Assembly: GCF_000276665.1 (NCBI RefSeq)
Contig: NW_004955473.1
Location: forward strand, 791,234-855,233
DNA length: 64,000 nucleotides
Reading direction: 5' to 3'
Origin: Chinchilla lanigera
Taxonomy: Eukaryota > Chordata > Mammalia > Rodentia > Chinchillidae
Shown: one piece after another, positions 31,450 through 43,640 of the stretch
Position numbering within the stretch: the first letter of the stretch is position 1
Layout of the letters: each line of letters opens with the position of its first letter
Translations under genes and position numbers: made by a program
The notes under the pieces: model-generated
Told to the model about the DNA's origin: nothing
Databases searched by the model: none
The model's input: only the letters and a program-made list of their open reading frames with translations

Positions 31450-31990
31450 TTTGCTCTGATCTGAATGTTGTGTCTCCTCAAAATTCAGGTGTTGAAACCC
31501 TAGGCCGCAGGGGTGATGACAGAAGGCAGGGGCCTTAGGGGATGATAAGATTGTGGCGATGGAGCCTTCATGAATGGCATTAGGGCTCTTAAAAAGGAGA
31601 GCTCGGAATTTTGTAAATTTTCACCTAATAGAAACGATAAATGAGGAGCTAAATAAGCCTAATCTGATTAAAACATGCAATATATATGTCTATCTAAACA
31701 TACCAAGGTACCTCGTTAATATGTACAATTTTATGCACCAACCCCAAATTTTAAGAACATGAAATGAAAGGAACCAAAAAAGTAAAGAAGAGATAGCAGA
31801 GAGCTGGCTTGCTGCTATGAGAGGATGCAGGGAAGAGATGCCAGCTATGAACCAGGAAGCAAGTCCACACGGAAACTGCTGGCCTTCATCTTGGACTTTC
31901 CAGTCTCCAAAAATGTGAGAAGTGAATGTCTGTTGTTTAAGCTCCCCCAGTCTATGGTATATTTTTCATAGAAGCCAGAACTAAGACAAG
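31450..31990 (+). repeat. MLT1-like LTR interrupted by about 190 bp
   Basis: The left part runs from CTGATCTGAATGTTGTGTCT to the GCATTAGGGCTCTTAAAAAG block. The right part runs from GAGAGCTGGCTTGCTGCTAT to CAGAACTAAGACAAG. Both follow MLT1 order. About 31607-31795 is not part of that LTR and ends A-rich (GGAACCAAAAAAGTAAAG), so it is probably a later retroposed insertion of unrecognised source. Confidence 0.65.
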
Positions 31991-32059
31991 TATTATTGAA
32001 TACTTAGTTTGTCCTAGGCATTGCTCTAAGTGCATTATACTTACAAGAAATATAATATA

Positions 32060-32285
32060 GGTATCAGGTCTGGAGCCAGACTGCCAAGTCCATGGTTCAG
32101 CTGTGTCCAACCTGTTGACCTTGGACAACTTGATCCAATTCTCTGTGCCTCAAACTGTCCATCTGGAGAAGGAGGATGATAATGCCAATGGTAGTAAATC
32201 GTATCTCTTAGGAATGTTTTAAGAGGGTTAAAACAATCTATGAATGTTTAGAATGTTGCCTGTCCTACAGTAAATATTATATATA
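32060..32285 (+). repeat. MIR SINE
   Basis: TCTGGAGCCAGACTGCCAAG, ACCTTGGACAACTTGATCCA and TTCTCTGTGCCTCAAACTGT match MIR order nearly end to end. Confidence 0.75.
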
Positions 32286-32411
32286 CATAATACAGATATA
32301 AACTTGTATATAACATATACAATGTCATAGATAAACATTGTTATAACATACAAATAGACTAAAACTGCATATATACTCATATATGAAGATTAATATTCTG
32401 ACAGCCTTATT

Positions 32412-32529
32412 AAGAAGATACTCGTTGGGGCTGGGGATTTAGGTCAGCGGCAAAGTGCCTGCCTGGCAAGCGCAAGGTCGTGAGTTCGGTTCCCGGTACC
32501 AGAGAAAAACCAAAAAGAAGATACTTGTT
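32412..32529 (+). repeat. Young ID-type SINE with 15-bp TSD
   Basis: The element at 32427-32514 has GGGGCTGGGGATTTAGGTCA, box B GTTCGGTTCCCGGTACCAG and an AAAAACCAAAA tail. Flanks AAGAAGATACTCGTT and AAGAAGATACTTGTT differ at one base. Confidence 0.9.
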
Positions 32530-32938
32530 GTCAAGAAAATATTCGTTATCATTAGTATACAGATTAGGAAATAATACCTGGCAGGGGAGATACCATGATC
32601 ACGAAGGTGGTTTTCCCAAGTCAAGGCTTATCTGTTGCACGGATTGGGAAATAGAGGCTCACAAAGGTCAAGTTATTCCTTAAGATCTCACAGCCTTTCC
32701 TCCTAACCACTATGTAATAATACTTCTGTTTTGGTCTATGTTTTAAATAAGCTTTTTTTGAAAAAATAAATTTTACACTTATAGAAAAGTGGCAAAAATA
32801 GTTCAGAGACGTTTTGTGTGCTTTACATTCATCTCACCTTAATACTAACATCTTAGATAACCATTTATATTTGGTACAAGTAAGAAAAACATTTTTTCTA
32901 TTTTTAGCTTTGTGAGGTATACTTAATACACAAAAATA

Positions 32939-33075
32939 GTGCCTGGCATGGTGGCACATGCCTGTAATGCCAGCACTCAGGGGGCTGAGGCAGGATTATC
33001 TCTGCTAGTTTAAGGCCAGCTTGGCCTACATAGGGAGGCCCTATGTTCAAAAAAAAAGGAAAAACAAACAAACAA
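32939..33075 (+). repeat. B1-type SINE
   Basis: GTGCCTGGCATGGTGGCACA, GCTGAGGCAGGATTATCTC and AAGGCCAGCTTGGCCTACAT with an A-rich CAAACAAACAAA tail. Confidence 0.85.
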
Positions 33076-33439
33076 ATATACAAAAATATGTACATTTAAA
33101 GTACTGTATACATGAATTTGGACATATACATCGATACCATCACTACAATCAAGTTAATAGGTACATTCACCAATTTTTCCTCTGAAGTTATAGACATTAA
33201 ATATGTACAACTTTTTTACATGTGACTCATATATCAATAGCATGGTTTGAAAGACAAATGAGAAGTTCACTGGCACTGTGTTACCGTTAACTAAGTTATA
33301 GATTTATCTATTATTAAATGGTAACTAAACTATGGATTTCCTTTGGATTTTATCAGTTTCTCTACTAATATCTGTTCTTTTTTTGGTTCCAGAACCCAAC
33401 TCAAGATACTACATTGTTTACAGCCCTACTGGTTATTAA

Positions 33440-33615
33440 TACTTACTGAGCATCTACTCTGGGTCAGGCCCTATACTAGGCACTGAGGTTAGAGAGATGA
33501 GTAAGAAGGCTGGAGTTAACTCAGTAGTGGGACCTTGGGTTCCATTTCCAGCACTGCAAACAAGTGAGAGATGAGTAAGTAACTGTTCCACCCTCAAGAG
33601 GTTCACAGACTGTTT
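33440..33615 (+). repeat. Ancient LINE fragment split by a SINE
   Basis: TTACTGAGCATCTACTCTGG and CTATACTAGGCACTGAGG belong to the ancient LINE 3'-end type, which resumes after the SINE at 33566. Confidence 0.45.
33492..33579 (+). repeat. Internally deleted ID-type SINE with 14-bp TSD
   Basis: GAGAGATGAGTAAG is duplicated at 33492-33505 and 33566-33579. The 60-base insert joins the ID head (GGCTGGAGTTAACTCAGTAG) directly to the box-B end (GGGTTCCATTTCCAGCACTG), missing about 25 bases from the middle. Confidence 0.7.
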
Positions 33616-33618
33616 GGG

Positions 33619-33658
33619 GAGGGAGGGAGAAAGAGAGAGAGAGAGAGAGGAGAGAGAG
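33619..33658. repeat. (GA)n microsatellite
   Basis: An imperfect GA/GGGA purine run of about 40 bases. Confidence 0.9.
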
Positions 33659-33727
33659 AATATCATAGTTTCAGTTTCAATAGAAGTCAGACAGTGTAAT
33701 TATAGTTAAGCACATTGCCTTATGCCA

Positions 33728-34133
33728 TGCTATGGTTTGGGTATGGTTTGAGCATCTCTTCAATGGGTTCATGTGTTGGAAGCTTGGTCCTCACTGCAGT
33801 ACTGTGAGAGGCGATAGAATCTTGAGAGCTGGAACCTATTGGGAAGTCATTGGGAGTGCTGCCCTCAGAAGGGATTAAGCCAGTTAGAAGAGCAAGCCTG
33901 GCCACTCCCTGCTCTCTCTGGCTTCCTGTCTTGCCATGTGCTTTTTCCCTCACGTACTCCTACCATGACTGCATCCACCATCATGTGATGGAGCCAATGG
34001 ACACCTCACCAGTGGCTGAACTGGGTGAAACTTCCTTATTTTGGATTTTCAACCTCTAAAGTCATGAGCTAAATAAAACTTTTCTTTAAAAACTATCAAG
34101 CCTCAGGCATTTTGTTATAGCAATGGACTAATA
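33728..34133 (+). repeat. MaLR-like solo LTR
   Basis: TGCTATGGTTTGGGTATGGT at the start, a GTGTTGGAAGCTTGGTCCTC block, AGCTAAATAAAACTTTTCTT and ATTTTGTTATAGCAATGGAC, with a TAATACA-type end. Full-length layout, moderately diverged, with no internal region. Confidence 0.7.
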
Positions 34134-34679
34134 CATGAGGGCACAGATGAGGATCAACTGATTTAGATTGGGATATCCAAACTGAAATCTACAAAACGTG
34201 TAGGACTTAGCCAGGCAGAATCAGGGTGTATGTGTCACTTTGGCAGGGGTTGGGGGCAAACAGTACTCAGCTTAGAAAAAATGCATGTGTAGAGATCCAG
34301 AGGGGTGAAGGTGTGATCTGCTATAGAAACTACTGCATCTCCCTGGATTTCACTGCAAGCAATGAAATTCCCATCTTTACCACAACCTACACTAGATCTT
34401 ACCTCTTCTAGGCCTTCAACCTCTTTCTGGGCTTTGACGGTCGCTCTTCCCTCATATATATTCACTGGCCCACTCTCTTTTCATTGCACTCATTTCCTAG
34501 CTGAGCTGATGTTCACTCACACCAGGACTGAACTCTTAATTCTCTTAGCCAACTCCTGGCAGAATTCTGATTCAGGTTGGGAATCCGAATTTCCCTGTTC
34601 TCAGGTGAAATTCATGCACTGATTAACTTTGTTACAATTTTCTGCAAATCTTACCGGACTTCAACTGCATTATACATGG

Positions 34680-34920
34680 CAGGGGCCTGAGCTTTGGAGT
34701 CAGCAGCACATGGGTTTGTATACCAATTCCCCCATTTATCATCTCTGTGCCTTTGGACAAGGTACTCAGCATCTTTAATCTGTTTCTTTTTATGTAAAAT
34801 AGCAATGTTGATATTAACTGAACTTCTCATTTGTAGTTGTGAAGATTAAAACCAATATAGTAAAATTCCTTGTATAGTGCCTAACACTTAAAAGGTGTTC
34901 AACAATTGGTTTTATTATTG
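34680..34920 (+). repeat. MIR SINE
   Basis: CTGAGCTTTGGAGTCAGCAG, GCCTTTGGACAAGGTACTCA and ATAGTGCCTAACACTTAAAA match head, core and tail of MIR. Confidence 0.75.
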
Positions 34921-34929
34921 GCCACCTCT

Positions 34930-36250
34930 ACAGTTATCACTAGGTGAATCCCTAGGGTTTTGTCTAACGGGTCTACTCCAAACTTTTTCACATTCCTTAC
35001 ACTTCAATATTCTTGGTCTTCTTCCTACCTCAGTGGCAGTCACTTGCACTGTTTCTACTAGCTTTTCTTCTTTTATTTCCTAAGTGTAAGGATCCCCTCA
35101 AGATCCCGTGCTCAAAAAAATCCTTTTTCCTGAATTATTATTTTCTTGGCAATTTCACCTCACACTTCTGTACATGACTTCTAAAAGTGTATCCCTGGTC
35201 CCAGCTTTTCAGTTGCGCTCCAGACCTGCTTTCCAGACTCTTAACTGGTTATCTTCATCTGGATGTCCTAAGGGCCCTGCAACCTAGTCAATGCTGAAGT
35301 CATTTTAGATGAAAAAGAAGAGAAGAAATACAGTAGGTATGGTGAACTGTGGTTGAATATAAATTATGACCTAATAGTAATAAACTACAAAGAATTTAGC
35401 CAGGCCTGCTCAGAATCTCCTCTGTGACCCTGTGTCATAAGAGATCATAATGCTCCTTTCTTCTGAGGTTAGGAAGGGCACCTTTAGAGTAAGAGTTGTC
35501 GCACCTGCTTCATGGAACAGTCAGAAAGTACTTCCCAGGTTTTATAACCTACTCCAGGGAAGAAGCAGGGATGGAGAGATGAAGATGACCTTCCTACTGC
35601 ATTTTCTGCCATCTTTGCAGGTAGCATGTCCTGAACCGCTCCTCATCATGTCCAACACTGCTCATTACCTTCATCTCAAGCCTCTTCCTTTTGACTGCTA
35701 CATGTCTGTTAATGCCTTCAGCATCTTTCTAGATCCTGGGCTTAAAACTCCCAGCTCTTAGGAATTACCATGTACTCTTTGCATTCCCCTCCTGACTGTC
35801 ATTTCTCAGGTTCATGCTTGATCCTCTTGTTCTCCAGTGGAGTCGATCCATCTCCAGTAGCAGGCTGCTTGGGTATTGTCTTGCCCACAGGATTCCCCTT
35901 TCTTGTCTAGATTGCTGGGGAAATACAATTCACAAATCTACGTGTTAAATAAGAATTTAAAGCACAGAGAGGAGAACACCCTTGAGGGATATGTGGTTCC
36001 AGCTTTGATCAAACCACAGAAGTTGTCCTTGCTCTGCAGCAAAAGGCAGCTTTTTAAGGAAAGGACCACATGCTCCAGATTCAACCGTTTTGCCCTCCAT
36101 ATGAAGCAAGAAGCATATTACCAAACTATGCTCTTAGGACACCTTTTTTCAGTGCTGAGTTCTACTAAAAACGTTATTGATTATGTTAACACAATTGGCT
36201 AACCCACTGTAGAAAATCTCTTTCCATTACAAGCTGATTTAATTAGCTGA
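34930..36250. other. Intergenic stretch, no gene recognised
   Basis: The open frames at 35450-35761 and 35876-36202 exceed 100 codons but show no domain, no repeat-derived protein and no splice context. No young repeat is visible. Confidence 0.4.
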
Positions 36251-36259
36251 CGTCTTTAA

Positions 36260-36690
36260 GAAGCAATCTTAATCCTACCAAGCAATTCAGCCTGAGAATA
36301 TTATATCCTAGGAAAACTCTATCATGTTCACCAAACACATATGAAAGATTACTTATAGTTGCAAAATGCCTTAAACGGGAGATGCCCTAAATGGCCATCA
36401 ACAAAAGAAATGATGAAGAAATAATACTATGTTCATACACCAGAACACTACCAGCAACAAAAAGGGTGATCTAGAGACACAAAACCATAGCTAAATCTCA
36501 GAAACAATGCTGAACAAAGACAACATGTGGTGCAGTATAATTCCATTTATGTAGAGGTCAAAAAGAGGTAAATCTAAGGAATATATTAGTTGATAAATAC
36601 CTACATGATAAAGGCTATTAAGTAAGGGATAATTAGCACAAAATTCAGGATAATGTCTAGCTCATACAGATAGAAGTACATGTACACACA
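36260..36690 (+). mobile_element. Ancient L1 3'-end fragment
   Basis: ATGGCCATCAACAAAAGAAA, ACACTACCAGCAACAAAAAG and TAATTCCATTTATGTAGAGG follow the pattern of ancient L1 ORF2 end and 3' UTR. There is no open frame. Confidence 0.55.
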
Positions 36691-36739
36691 TGGAAGAAGG
36701 GAATGGAGGGCTTTTGAAGGAATTCTATTTCTTAAAGGA

Positions 36740-36820
36740 CTTTTTAATGCTAGGGATGGAACCCAGGGCCTTGTGCATGCTAGACAAGTGCTCTACCCCT
36801 GAGCTACATACCCAGCCCAT
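36740..36820 (-). repeat. ID-type SINE, antisense
   Basis: ATGGAACCCAGGGCCTTGTG, CAAGTGCTCTACCCCTGAGC and ACATACCCAGCCC are the reverse complement of the ID box B, box A and head. Confidence 0.8.
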
Positions 36821-37673
36821 AGTATTTCTTAAAATTGGTGGTGGGTACACAGATTTTCATATCTTTATTGTTATTTAAACAGTATGCTCGCATTAAATTA
36901 CATAGTACATATACAATGTACTTTGTGGTTTTGAAAAGTTATTTTTTAAAAGGGAATACTTTTTGCAAGCTTTCTGAGGTGAGAAGATAGCTCTTACTTT
37001 TACCTACCTAGAACTTACCCGACTTCAAAACTCACTTTGAATTTCCTTTAGGAAGACTTCTCTGATTCTTCAGGTTGATTTATTTAATGCAGAAAATGTC
37101 AAATATTTACAGCAATAGAAACAGTAATATAATGAACAATCATATAATTCATCCAGGTTTAACAATGATCAATATATAGGTAATTGTGTTTCTTTTCTAC
37201 CCTGACACATTTCTCTTCTTCCACTGAATCATTAGTATTGAAATCTTAGCCATCTGATCATTTTATAAGATGCAAGTAAGCACTTTCATATCTAATTAGT
37301 ATTAAAGTAACTACTTTAATAGAAATCTCTAAAAGAAAAGGACTCTGATAAAAATATACAGTCAATATCATAGTCACTTAAAATGTATCAATGACTCAAT
37401 ATTAAATTCTAGCTAGTGTTTAATTTTCACCAAATGTTTTATATGTTTTGACTTGTTGAATCAGAGTTGAAATAGATTTCACACATTATATTATTGGGTT
37501 GTCAGATTTCTTAAATCTCTTAAGAGTTTAAGATTTCCCTCGCATCCTTGTATTTTTTCCTTACAATTTATTTTGTTGAAAAACCCACATCAAACAAATT
37601 TCCTAGCCCAAATGTCTGGCTAACTGATTTTTTAAATTTTAAAGTGAGTAGTAAATGGGAAACAAACAAACAA

Positions 37674-38990
37674 AGAAATAGAACAATGGCAGGGGTAGGC
37701 AGAGAGTTCATGAACAAAAACCAAACTGCACGTGAAACACTTCAAAGAATCAACAACTGGGATCTCATCCTACTGAAAAGTTTCTGCACATCTAAAGAAA
37801 TCACCAGCACAGTAAAAAGAAAACCCACAAACTCGGAAAAAACTTTAGCTGACTGTCCCTCAGGCAAAGGGCTTCTATCTAGAACATATAAAGAATTAAA
37901 AAATATCAGCCCCCCCAAATTCAAAGACCCTATCCAAAAATGGGCAGCTGAGATGAATACACACTTCTCAGACAATGAAACACAAATGGCAAATAAATAC
38001 ATGAGAAAATGTTCAACATCATTAGTCATTGGAGAAATGCAAATTAAAACAACATTGAGATTCCACCTTACCCCAGTAAGAATGGCTAGCATTAAGAAAT
38101 CATCCAATAGCAAATGCTGGTGAGGCTGTGGGGAAATAGGAACCCTTCCCTTCTCCACTGCTGGTGGGAATGCAGACTGGTGAAACCACTGTGGAAATCA
38201 GTTTGGAGATTCCTCAGCAAACTAGGACTAAAGGTCCCACTCAACCCTGCTATTCTCCTTCTGGGTATTTTCCCAGAAGATCTAAAAACATCATATCACA
38301 GCGATATATGTGCACCTATGTTCATAGCAGCACAATTTGTAATTGCTACAATGTGGAAGCAACCCAAATGTCCACCCACCTAGGACTGGATAAGAAAATT
38401 GTGGTACTTTTATATAATGGAATATTACTAAGCTATAAAGAAAGATAAACTTGAGGCTTTTATAGATAAATGATCACCACTAGTGACCATACTCTTAAGT
38501 GAAATAAATCAGACTTGCATGTGCAAGCACCGCATTGTCTCACTAGTGTAAAACCTGAAAAATTTAATAAAAACTCAGAGGTATGATAGACATTGTGAAA
38601 TGATAGGAAAACGCTCAAGGGTAAAGGGCAACTGGGATGTGGGAAAAGAGAAGGCAATGAAGGAGAAATTTTGTATGTATGTATAGACAGGATAGTTAAC
38701 ATAGTTGTTCTACTGTCTTCTATTTCTTTGCTGAAAGAAACTGTTAATGAGTCCTTGATTGATCAATACTGCATGTGTCTATTTGTTTTCATGAGAAACC
38801 ACTTTGAAGATATCAATATGTAATACAACAAGCATTGTTAATTGCCTACCACTTTGTAACTCTGTGTTGTCTGTACTGCTCTTTTGCTATTTTGTAAAAG
38901 GTTGTCTGTCTGTTAATGTATTCCTTCTTTTATTTTTAAAATACAAAATAAAATTAAATTAAATTAAAAGAAGAAATAGAACAGTAGCAG
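37674..38990 (+). mobile_element. 5'-truncated L1 with target-site duplication
   Basis: The insert at 37693-38971 holds the C-terminal part of L1 ORF2 followed by the 3' UTR and an AAATTAAATT-type tail. An open piece at 37548-38123, continuing in other frames to about 38450, encodes the familiar [18 protein letters not shown] region, broken by frameshifts. Flanks at 37674-37692 and 38972-38990 match at 17 of 19 bases (AGAAATAGAACA core), so this is a single 1.28-kb insertion. It is non-functional: no endonuclease or RT domain is present. Confidence 0.9.
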
Positions 38991-38994
38991 CATA

Positions 38995-39330
38995 CCAGTA
39001 TCACAAACATAAATCAAAGCAAGAACATTCAAAGTGATACAGAGTCTCAAGACAAAATAATACGAATCAACAGTGGTTGTTACATTACATATAGCTATCC
39101 TCAACTACATTGCTCAGATTACCAGATGTAAGAATGAAAGATTGCTTAAACCATTAAAGAGAATAAGAAAATAATTCTTTGATAAAACATTAGAGATAAT
39201 ACAGAGTTTCACTAGACAAGAAGGTAGGAGTTCACCATTGTAATTCCATTGCATATTGCTACCTTCAAATCAGTTGCTCAGACCAATGTCTGACTAATTT
39301 ACATGTCTACTGTGCTTTTCATCCTCCTGT
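38995..39330. other. AT-rich repeat-like stretch, unclassified
   Basis: The sequence resembles antisense L1 3' UTR in style (TTACATTACATATAGCTATC, CATTGCTCAGATTACCAGAT) but is too diverged to assign. Confidence 0.25.
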
Positions 39331-39339
39331 CTTCCTTTT

Positions 39340-41460
39340 CCCCAGCATTTTCTATTTCCTCGTACACACTTTTGTAAAGTGTAGATGAGAAAGGATGCCA
39401 GGAGAATATAGAATGGGGCACTCCTTTGCACACATCTCTATCCTAGGACTCCCTGTAATCAACTGGAATCAGCTTTATTTGTATATTTCTTTCCAATTCT
39501 ATCTGAGGACCAAGATTCTCTTACTTGATTTTGTGTCCCCTGCTTTTTTGTGTCCCTACAGAGCTTTTCTCAGAGTAGGTGCTAAATGAATGTTTGTTGA
39601 ATGAATGAATGATGCTGCTCTCTTGTATGTATTATGTGTTATACCTTCTTTTGCAACTTGGGGGAAGGTGAAGAATTTGTGAAACTTTTATTTCAACCTC
39701 CTGGGGTAAGGTATTATGCAAAACTCTTTTGATAGTTACTTTTCTTAAAAGGTTTTGACAAATTTCATTGTGGAGAACACTTTATTTATTGTCCTTTCCT
39801 TTCTTGCCCGTTTCCTGCACCACAGCAGTCTCGATAAGCACGTTTGAATTTAAACACAAAAGTCCCCTGCTCTGCAACTTGATGGGGGTGGTGGTGTCCA
39901 GGAGCCTTACCCTCAAAGGGAATGGGATTAATGGCGTTTGAGTAATGTATTACTCACAACAGCTTCTTAGAAACTTCTTCTGAAGCAAGTGATTACTCAC
40001 TGAGATAGCTTTGCTCTGTCCTTGAATTCCAGGTGTTATGCTTTCTTGTAACAGCTCCCCTTCACTATGTGAAACAGCATCACTAACGAAGTCACAACCA
40101 ACTGCATTCCCTGTATTTACCCTAGTGTTTCCTCTTGCTTTTCAGTTGAAGCATATGAAGGATGGCCAAACATTCCTTGTTTTAGCTTTGTAACACATAC
40201 TTGGGTTCTTATTTATTGTCGTTCCTACTTTGTCACAAACACAAAAGTTACCAAGGTCGCCAAACAAGAAAACTTTCCTAATATGCTATTGGATTTGATG
40301 ATGTTGTGCTCCCTGTCCATTTGATCCTGTGAACAGTACTGATGTTCTTAAAATTGTTTTAGAAATACATCCTGTTTTCCTAATTCCAGGAAATGAAATT
40401 GGCTCATGGGACCCACAATATTATTTTTGTAAAATTGTTATGAACTGTACTCAATTATTTAAAATTCAACCAAACTACTCTTGCTGCAGCTGTGAGTGTA
40501 GAGGGTTTATAGAATTATGTTTGAAATGGCAGGTGATGGAGTTCCTCTCTCATTATTTTTAAATGCAGCAGTTAGATAATAGTGAATTAAGATTTCCTGG
40601 AGAGCCAATTTTAAGCCATCAACTAGCAGCAAAAGATGAACAAAGACTGGATGGCATATTGAAATTATACATAGTACATAAATTTATATCAAACACCTCT
40701 AATCTGGCAAACAATGCAGTGAGTGACAGCAAATGCAATAAAACAGAAACCTAGATCAATTATCTTGGAAAGATTGCAGTTGGAAGATAAAAATAGGACT
40801 GTGGAGTCTTCTGAATTAACCAGCACTGAGAACATGAATCAGTCTTTCATCTTTTATTATTTCATCCTTTTCCTTTGAAGTAAACTTAAAAATAATTTTT
40901 TTGCCAACTCTTCAAAATGAAATATTGACTATATCACTCTTACTCCTTATTAAAACTCATATTAGTGTGCCTTTATACTGAAGACATCAAAGAAACTATG
41001 GAGTGTACTTGTATAAACATAAGGAAGCCTGAAATATATTGCTTATTTTTCTATGAAGTAAATGCAAAATTATGATACTTCATTGTGCATTTACTGAACT
41101 TTGCTTGGATTTTCTGAACGAAATTTCCTTTTGCTTTTATATTCAGTCCTTGTTGAATGGAAGAAATACGTGATAATTTTATTTCTAACATGCTGAGATC
41201 AGCCACACTTTTCATCTATGATCATAGCCATCAAATAGAGCATTGTACCATTTTAGTTTTTCCAATTTGAGTTGTATTTTAACAGTTTTGTTCCACTGCT
41301 AAACAGTATCTAAGTTTTCTATACATAATTCTGTAAATATGTTTACATTTCATTTATTTATTCTATATTTTTCAATATCTGAACACACCTGGCCATAAGT
41401 CACAGACACTTTTCATTGCCTATCACCCCTCCTTTTCCATGAAAATAAAACCTCAATTTG
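39340..41460. other. Unique-looking intergenic stretch
   Basis: There are no recognisable repeats apart from a short TGAATGAATGAATGA run at 39594-39611. The frames at 40329-40754 are open for 63-77 codons without a known motif. No RNA gene was recognised. Confidence 0.35.
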
Positions 41461-41499
41461 TACTAGTAAAAAATGCCACAGATCTTAAGAGAGGGTGGA

Positions 41500-41870
41500 C
41501 CCCTTCTCAGTCTTACCCCTTTACCACACCAAGTGAACCATGGTAATTTCATTCCTCTTACTAATGTCTGGCCTAGCCTGGGACATGAAATGAAATTCTA
41601 GTCAATGACTCATGTGGAAAAATTTTTGAAGCCCTTCTCGGAAGGCTTTTTCTGGGAAAAGGGGCTGTAGAAACTAATGTCTTCTCTTCTGGTCTTTGAA
41701 AATCAGTGTTTGAGGACATGATCCCTGGAACTGTAGCAGCCATTCTGTCATTATGAGGACAGCAGCAACCTAAGAACTTCAGAGCAGAAAAACGGAGAGA
41801 ACCTGACTTCCTGATAACACTGTTGTTGTGTCCACGAACTACCAAAGTTGCCTCATGTCAGTTCTCCTTG
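41500..41870. repeat. Ancient unclassified interspersed-repeat-like block
   Basis: The GGAACTGTAGCAGCCATTCT and ATGAGGACAGCAGCAACC segments echo a widespread ancient mammalian repeat whose family I cannot name. The 90-codon antisense frame (41573-41845) is inside it. Confidence 0.35.
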
Positions 41871-42599
41871 TAAGAGTTAATAAGCTTGTCATTGTTGAAG
41901 CCAGTTTGAGTGGGAGTTTTTTATTACTTGTATCTGTGTACACTAATATACTACATAAAGCTGATGGTTATTATATTGCATATATTGAAGACATTATTCT
42001 CTAAGTGTCTTAATACTATACCAACATTTCCTAGATTCAGCTCCATTAGAGCTATATAGCAACATAAAATAATTTAACCTGAGTTATAGATTAAAAACTG
42101 AATTTTTCCTGAAAATTTTCAGTACAGCACAAATTTTCTATTGGCACTTTGTTGTATAGAGTTATAAAAATAATAATAATGTAATGATTGATGTCATAGA
42201 AAAATTAGGACATAGCACCTCTTTCTCTTTTTAACTGACGATTAATTGGCAAATGTGTTGAATGTGCATATGACACAGAGACTGGCGAGCACTGACACGG
42301 TGGTTAAGATTCAGGAACCCACAACAAGGCAAAATGGAATAGAGAAAATTTGACATTTTTCTACATAGGGTAAAGAGAGGAGAGCTAAGGCTGTTTGGCA
42401 CTAGGGTTAAAGGCTGCTTATAAGAAAAGTATTTGGGAGTTTTAGTTAAATGCCAATTTCATAAGTGCCAGGATAAGGACAGAGCTAAAAATTACTATGA
42501 GACATGTAAATACATAAGTCCTTCATTTGTTCAGCAAAAATTTACTGTATTAAACTCTTATTCAGCAAATACTTATTGGCAGCTGGTTATGTGAAAGGA

Positions 42600-42785
42600 C
42601 TTTGGACCTCATTTGATCTGACCTTGAATTGTATGACCTCAAGCAAGTTACTTTATTTCTCTGTACCTCAGTATTTTATTGGTAAAATATGACTAACAGT
42701 ACATGGTGGTTGAGAGGATCAAAATAGGATAATATCTATAAACGATCAGAAGTAGTATTTAGTACCAATAATAATGAGAGTTAGT
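42600..42785 (+). repeat. MIR SINE
   Basis: TGACCTCAAGCAAGTTACTT, TCTCTGTACCTCAGTATTTT and GAGAGGATCAAAATAGGATA follow MIR order. Confidence 0.65.
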
Positions 42786-42954
42786 GTTCTGGGTGATGTC
42801 CCACAATAATCTGCTCTGTTGAGCTTATACCTGGAGAAACTTTATTTTTGTACCTGTCTCACAGCAGCATAGTGATAGACTAGAGAATGAACAGGGAGGC
42901 ATGAAAAGAGAATCTCTGGAAACAATTAGCATATAAAGATTACTTTCTAAGAAT

Positions 42955-43640
42955 GACAGACATCAAGAAGTGAGATGCTAACAAATGCTGGAGACCTGCG
43001 GGAGAAAGGGAACAGTTCTACATTGTTGGTGGAATGTAAACTAGTATAATCACTATAGAGATCAGTATGGAGAGTCCTTAAAAATATTAAACCTAGAAAT
43101 TCTATTTGATCCAGCTATTTCCCTTTTAGGTATCTTCCCAAAAGAATTAAACACCTTGTACTTCAATGATGTATGCATACACATATTTGTAGTAGCATAA
43201 TTCATAATAACTAAATCTTGGGGGCAGTCTATATGTCGACCAACAGATGACTGGATAAAGAAAATGTGGCATTTATACACAGTGGCATATTGCTCTGTCT
43301 CAAAGGAGGATAAACTCGAGTCATTTGTAGGGAAATGACACACCTTTAGAACATAATGTTAAGTGAAATGAATTAGACACACATGCTTAAATATGGCGTG
43401 GTTTCTTTTATATGAGAAACCCAAAGTATAAATAAAGAGCAAAATAAAAGAAAGATAATAGGAAATATGGAGATAGATCTTTTACAAAAGGGAAGGTGAC
43501 AAGAGATAGAGGGTCGGAGGAGGGAGGGGAAAGGGTACTAAAAAGAAATAAGATGCATTATGTACACGTACGAACTCCACATGAGGAATGGCACTACGTA
43601 CTGTACTACAAACAAGTACTAGCAAGCATTTTGAAAAAGA
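42955..43640 (+). mobile_element. Old L1 ORF2-end and 3' UTR fragment
   Basis: TTGGTGGAATGTAAACTAGT, TGACTGGATAAAGAAAATGT and TTAAGTGAAATGAATTAGAC are the classic L1 ORF2 C-terminus and junction region. It is highly decayed, with no usable frame. Confidence 0.7.

Noticed and set aside
35450..36202. Two frames over 100 codons in unique-looking DNA
   Set aside because: No recognisable domain, no codon bias visible and no promoter or splice sites; chance frames are expected at this length.
37548..38123. 191-codon + strand frame
   Set aside because: It is the C-terminal ORF2 region of a 5'-truncated L1, not a host gene.
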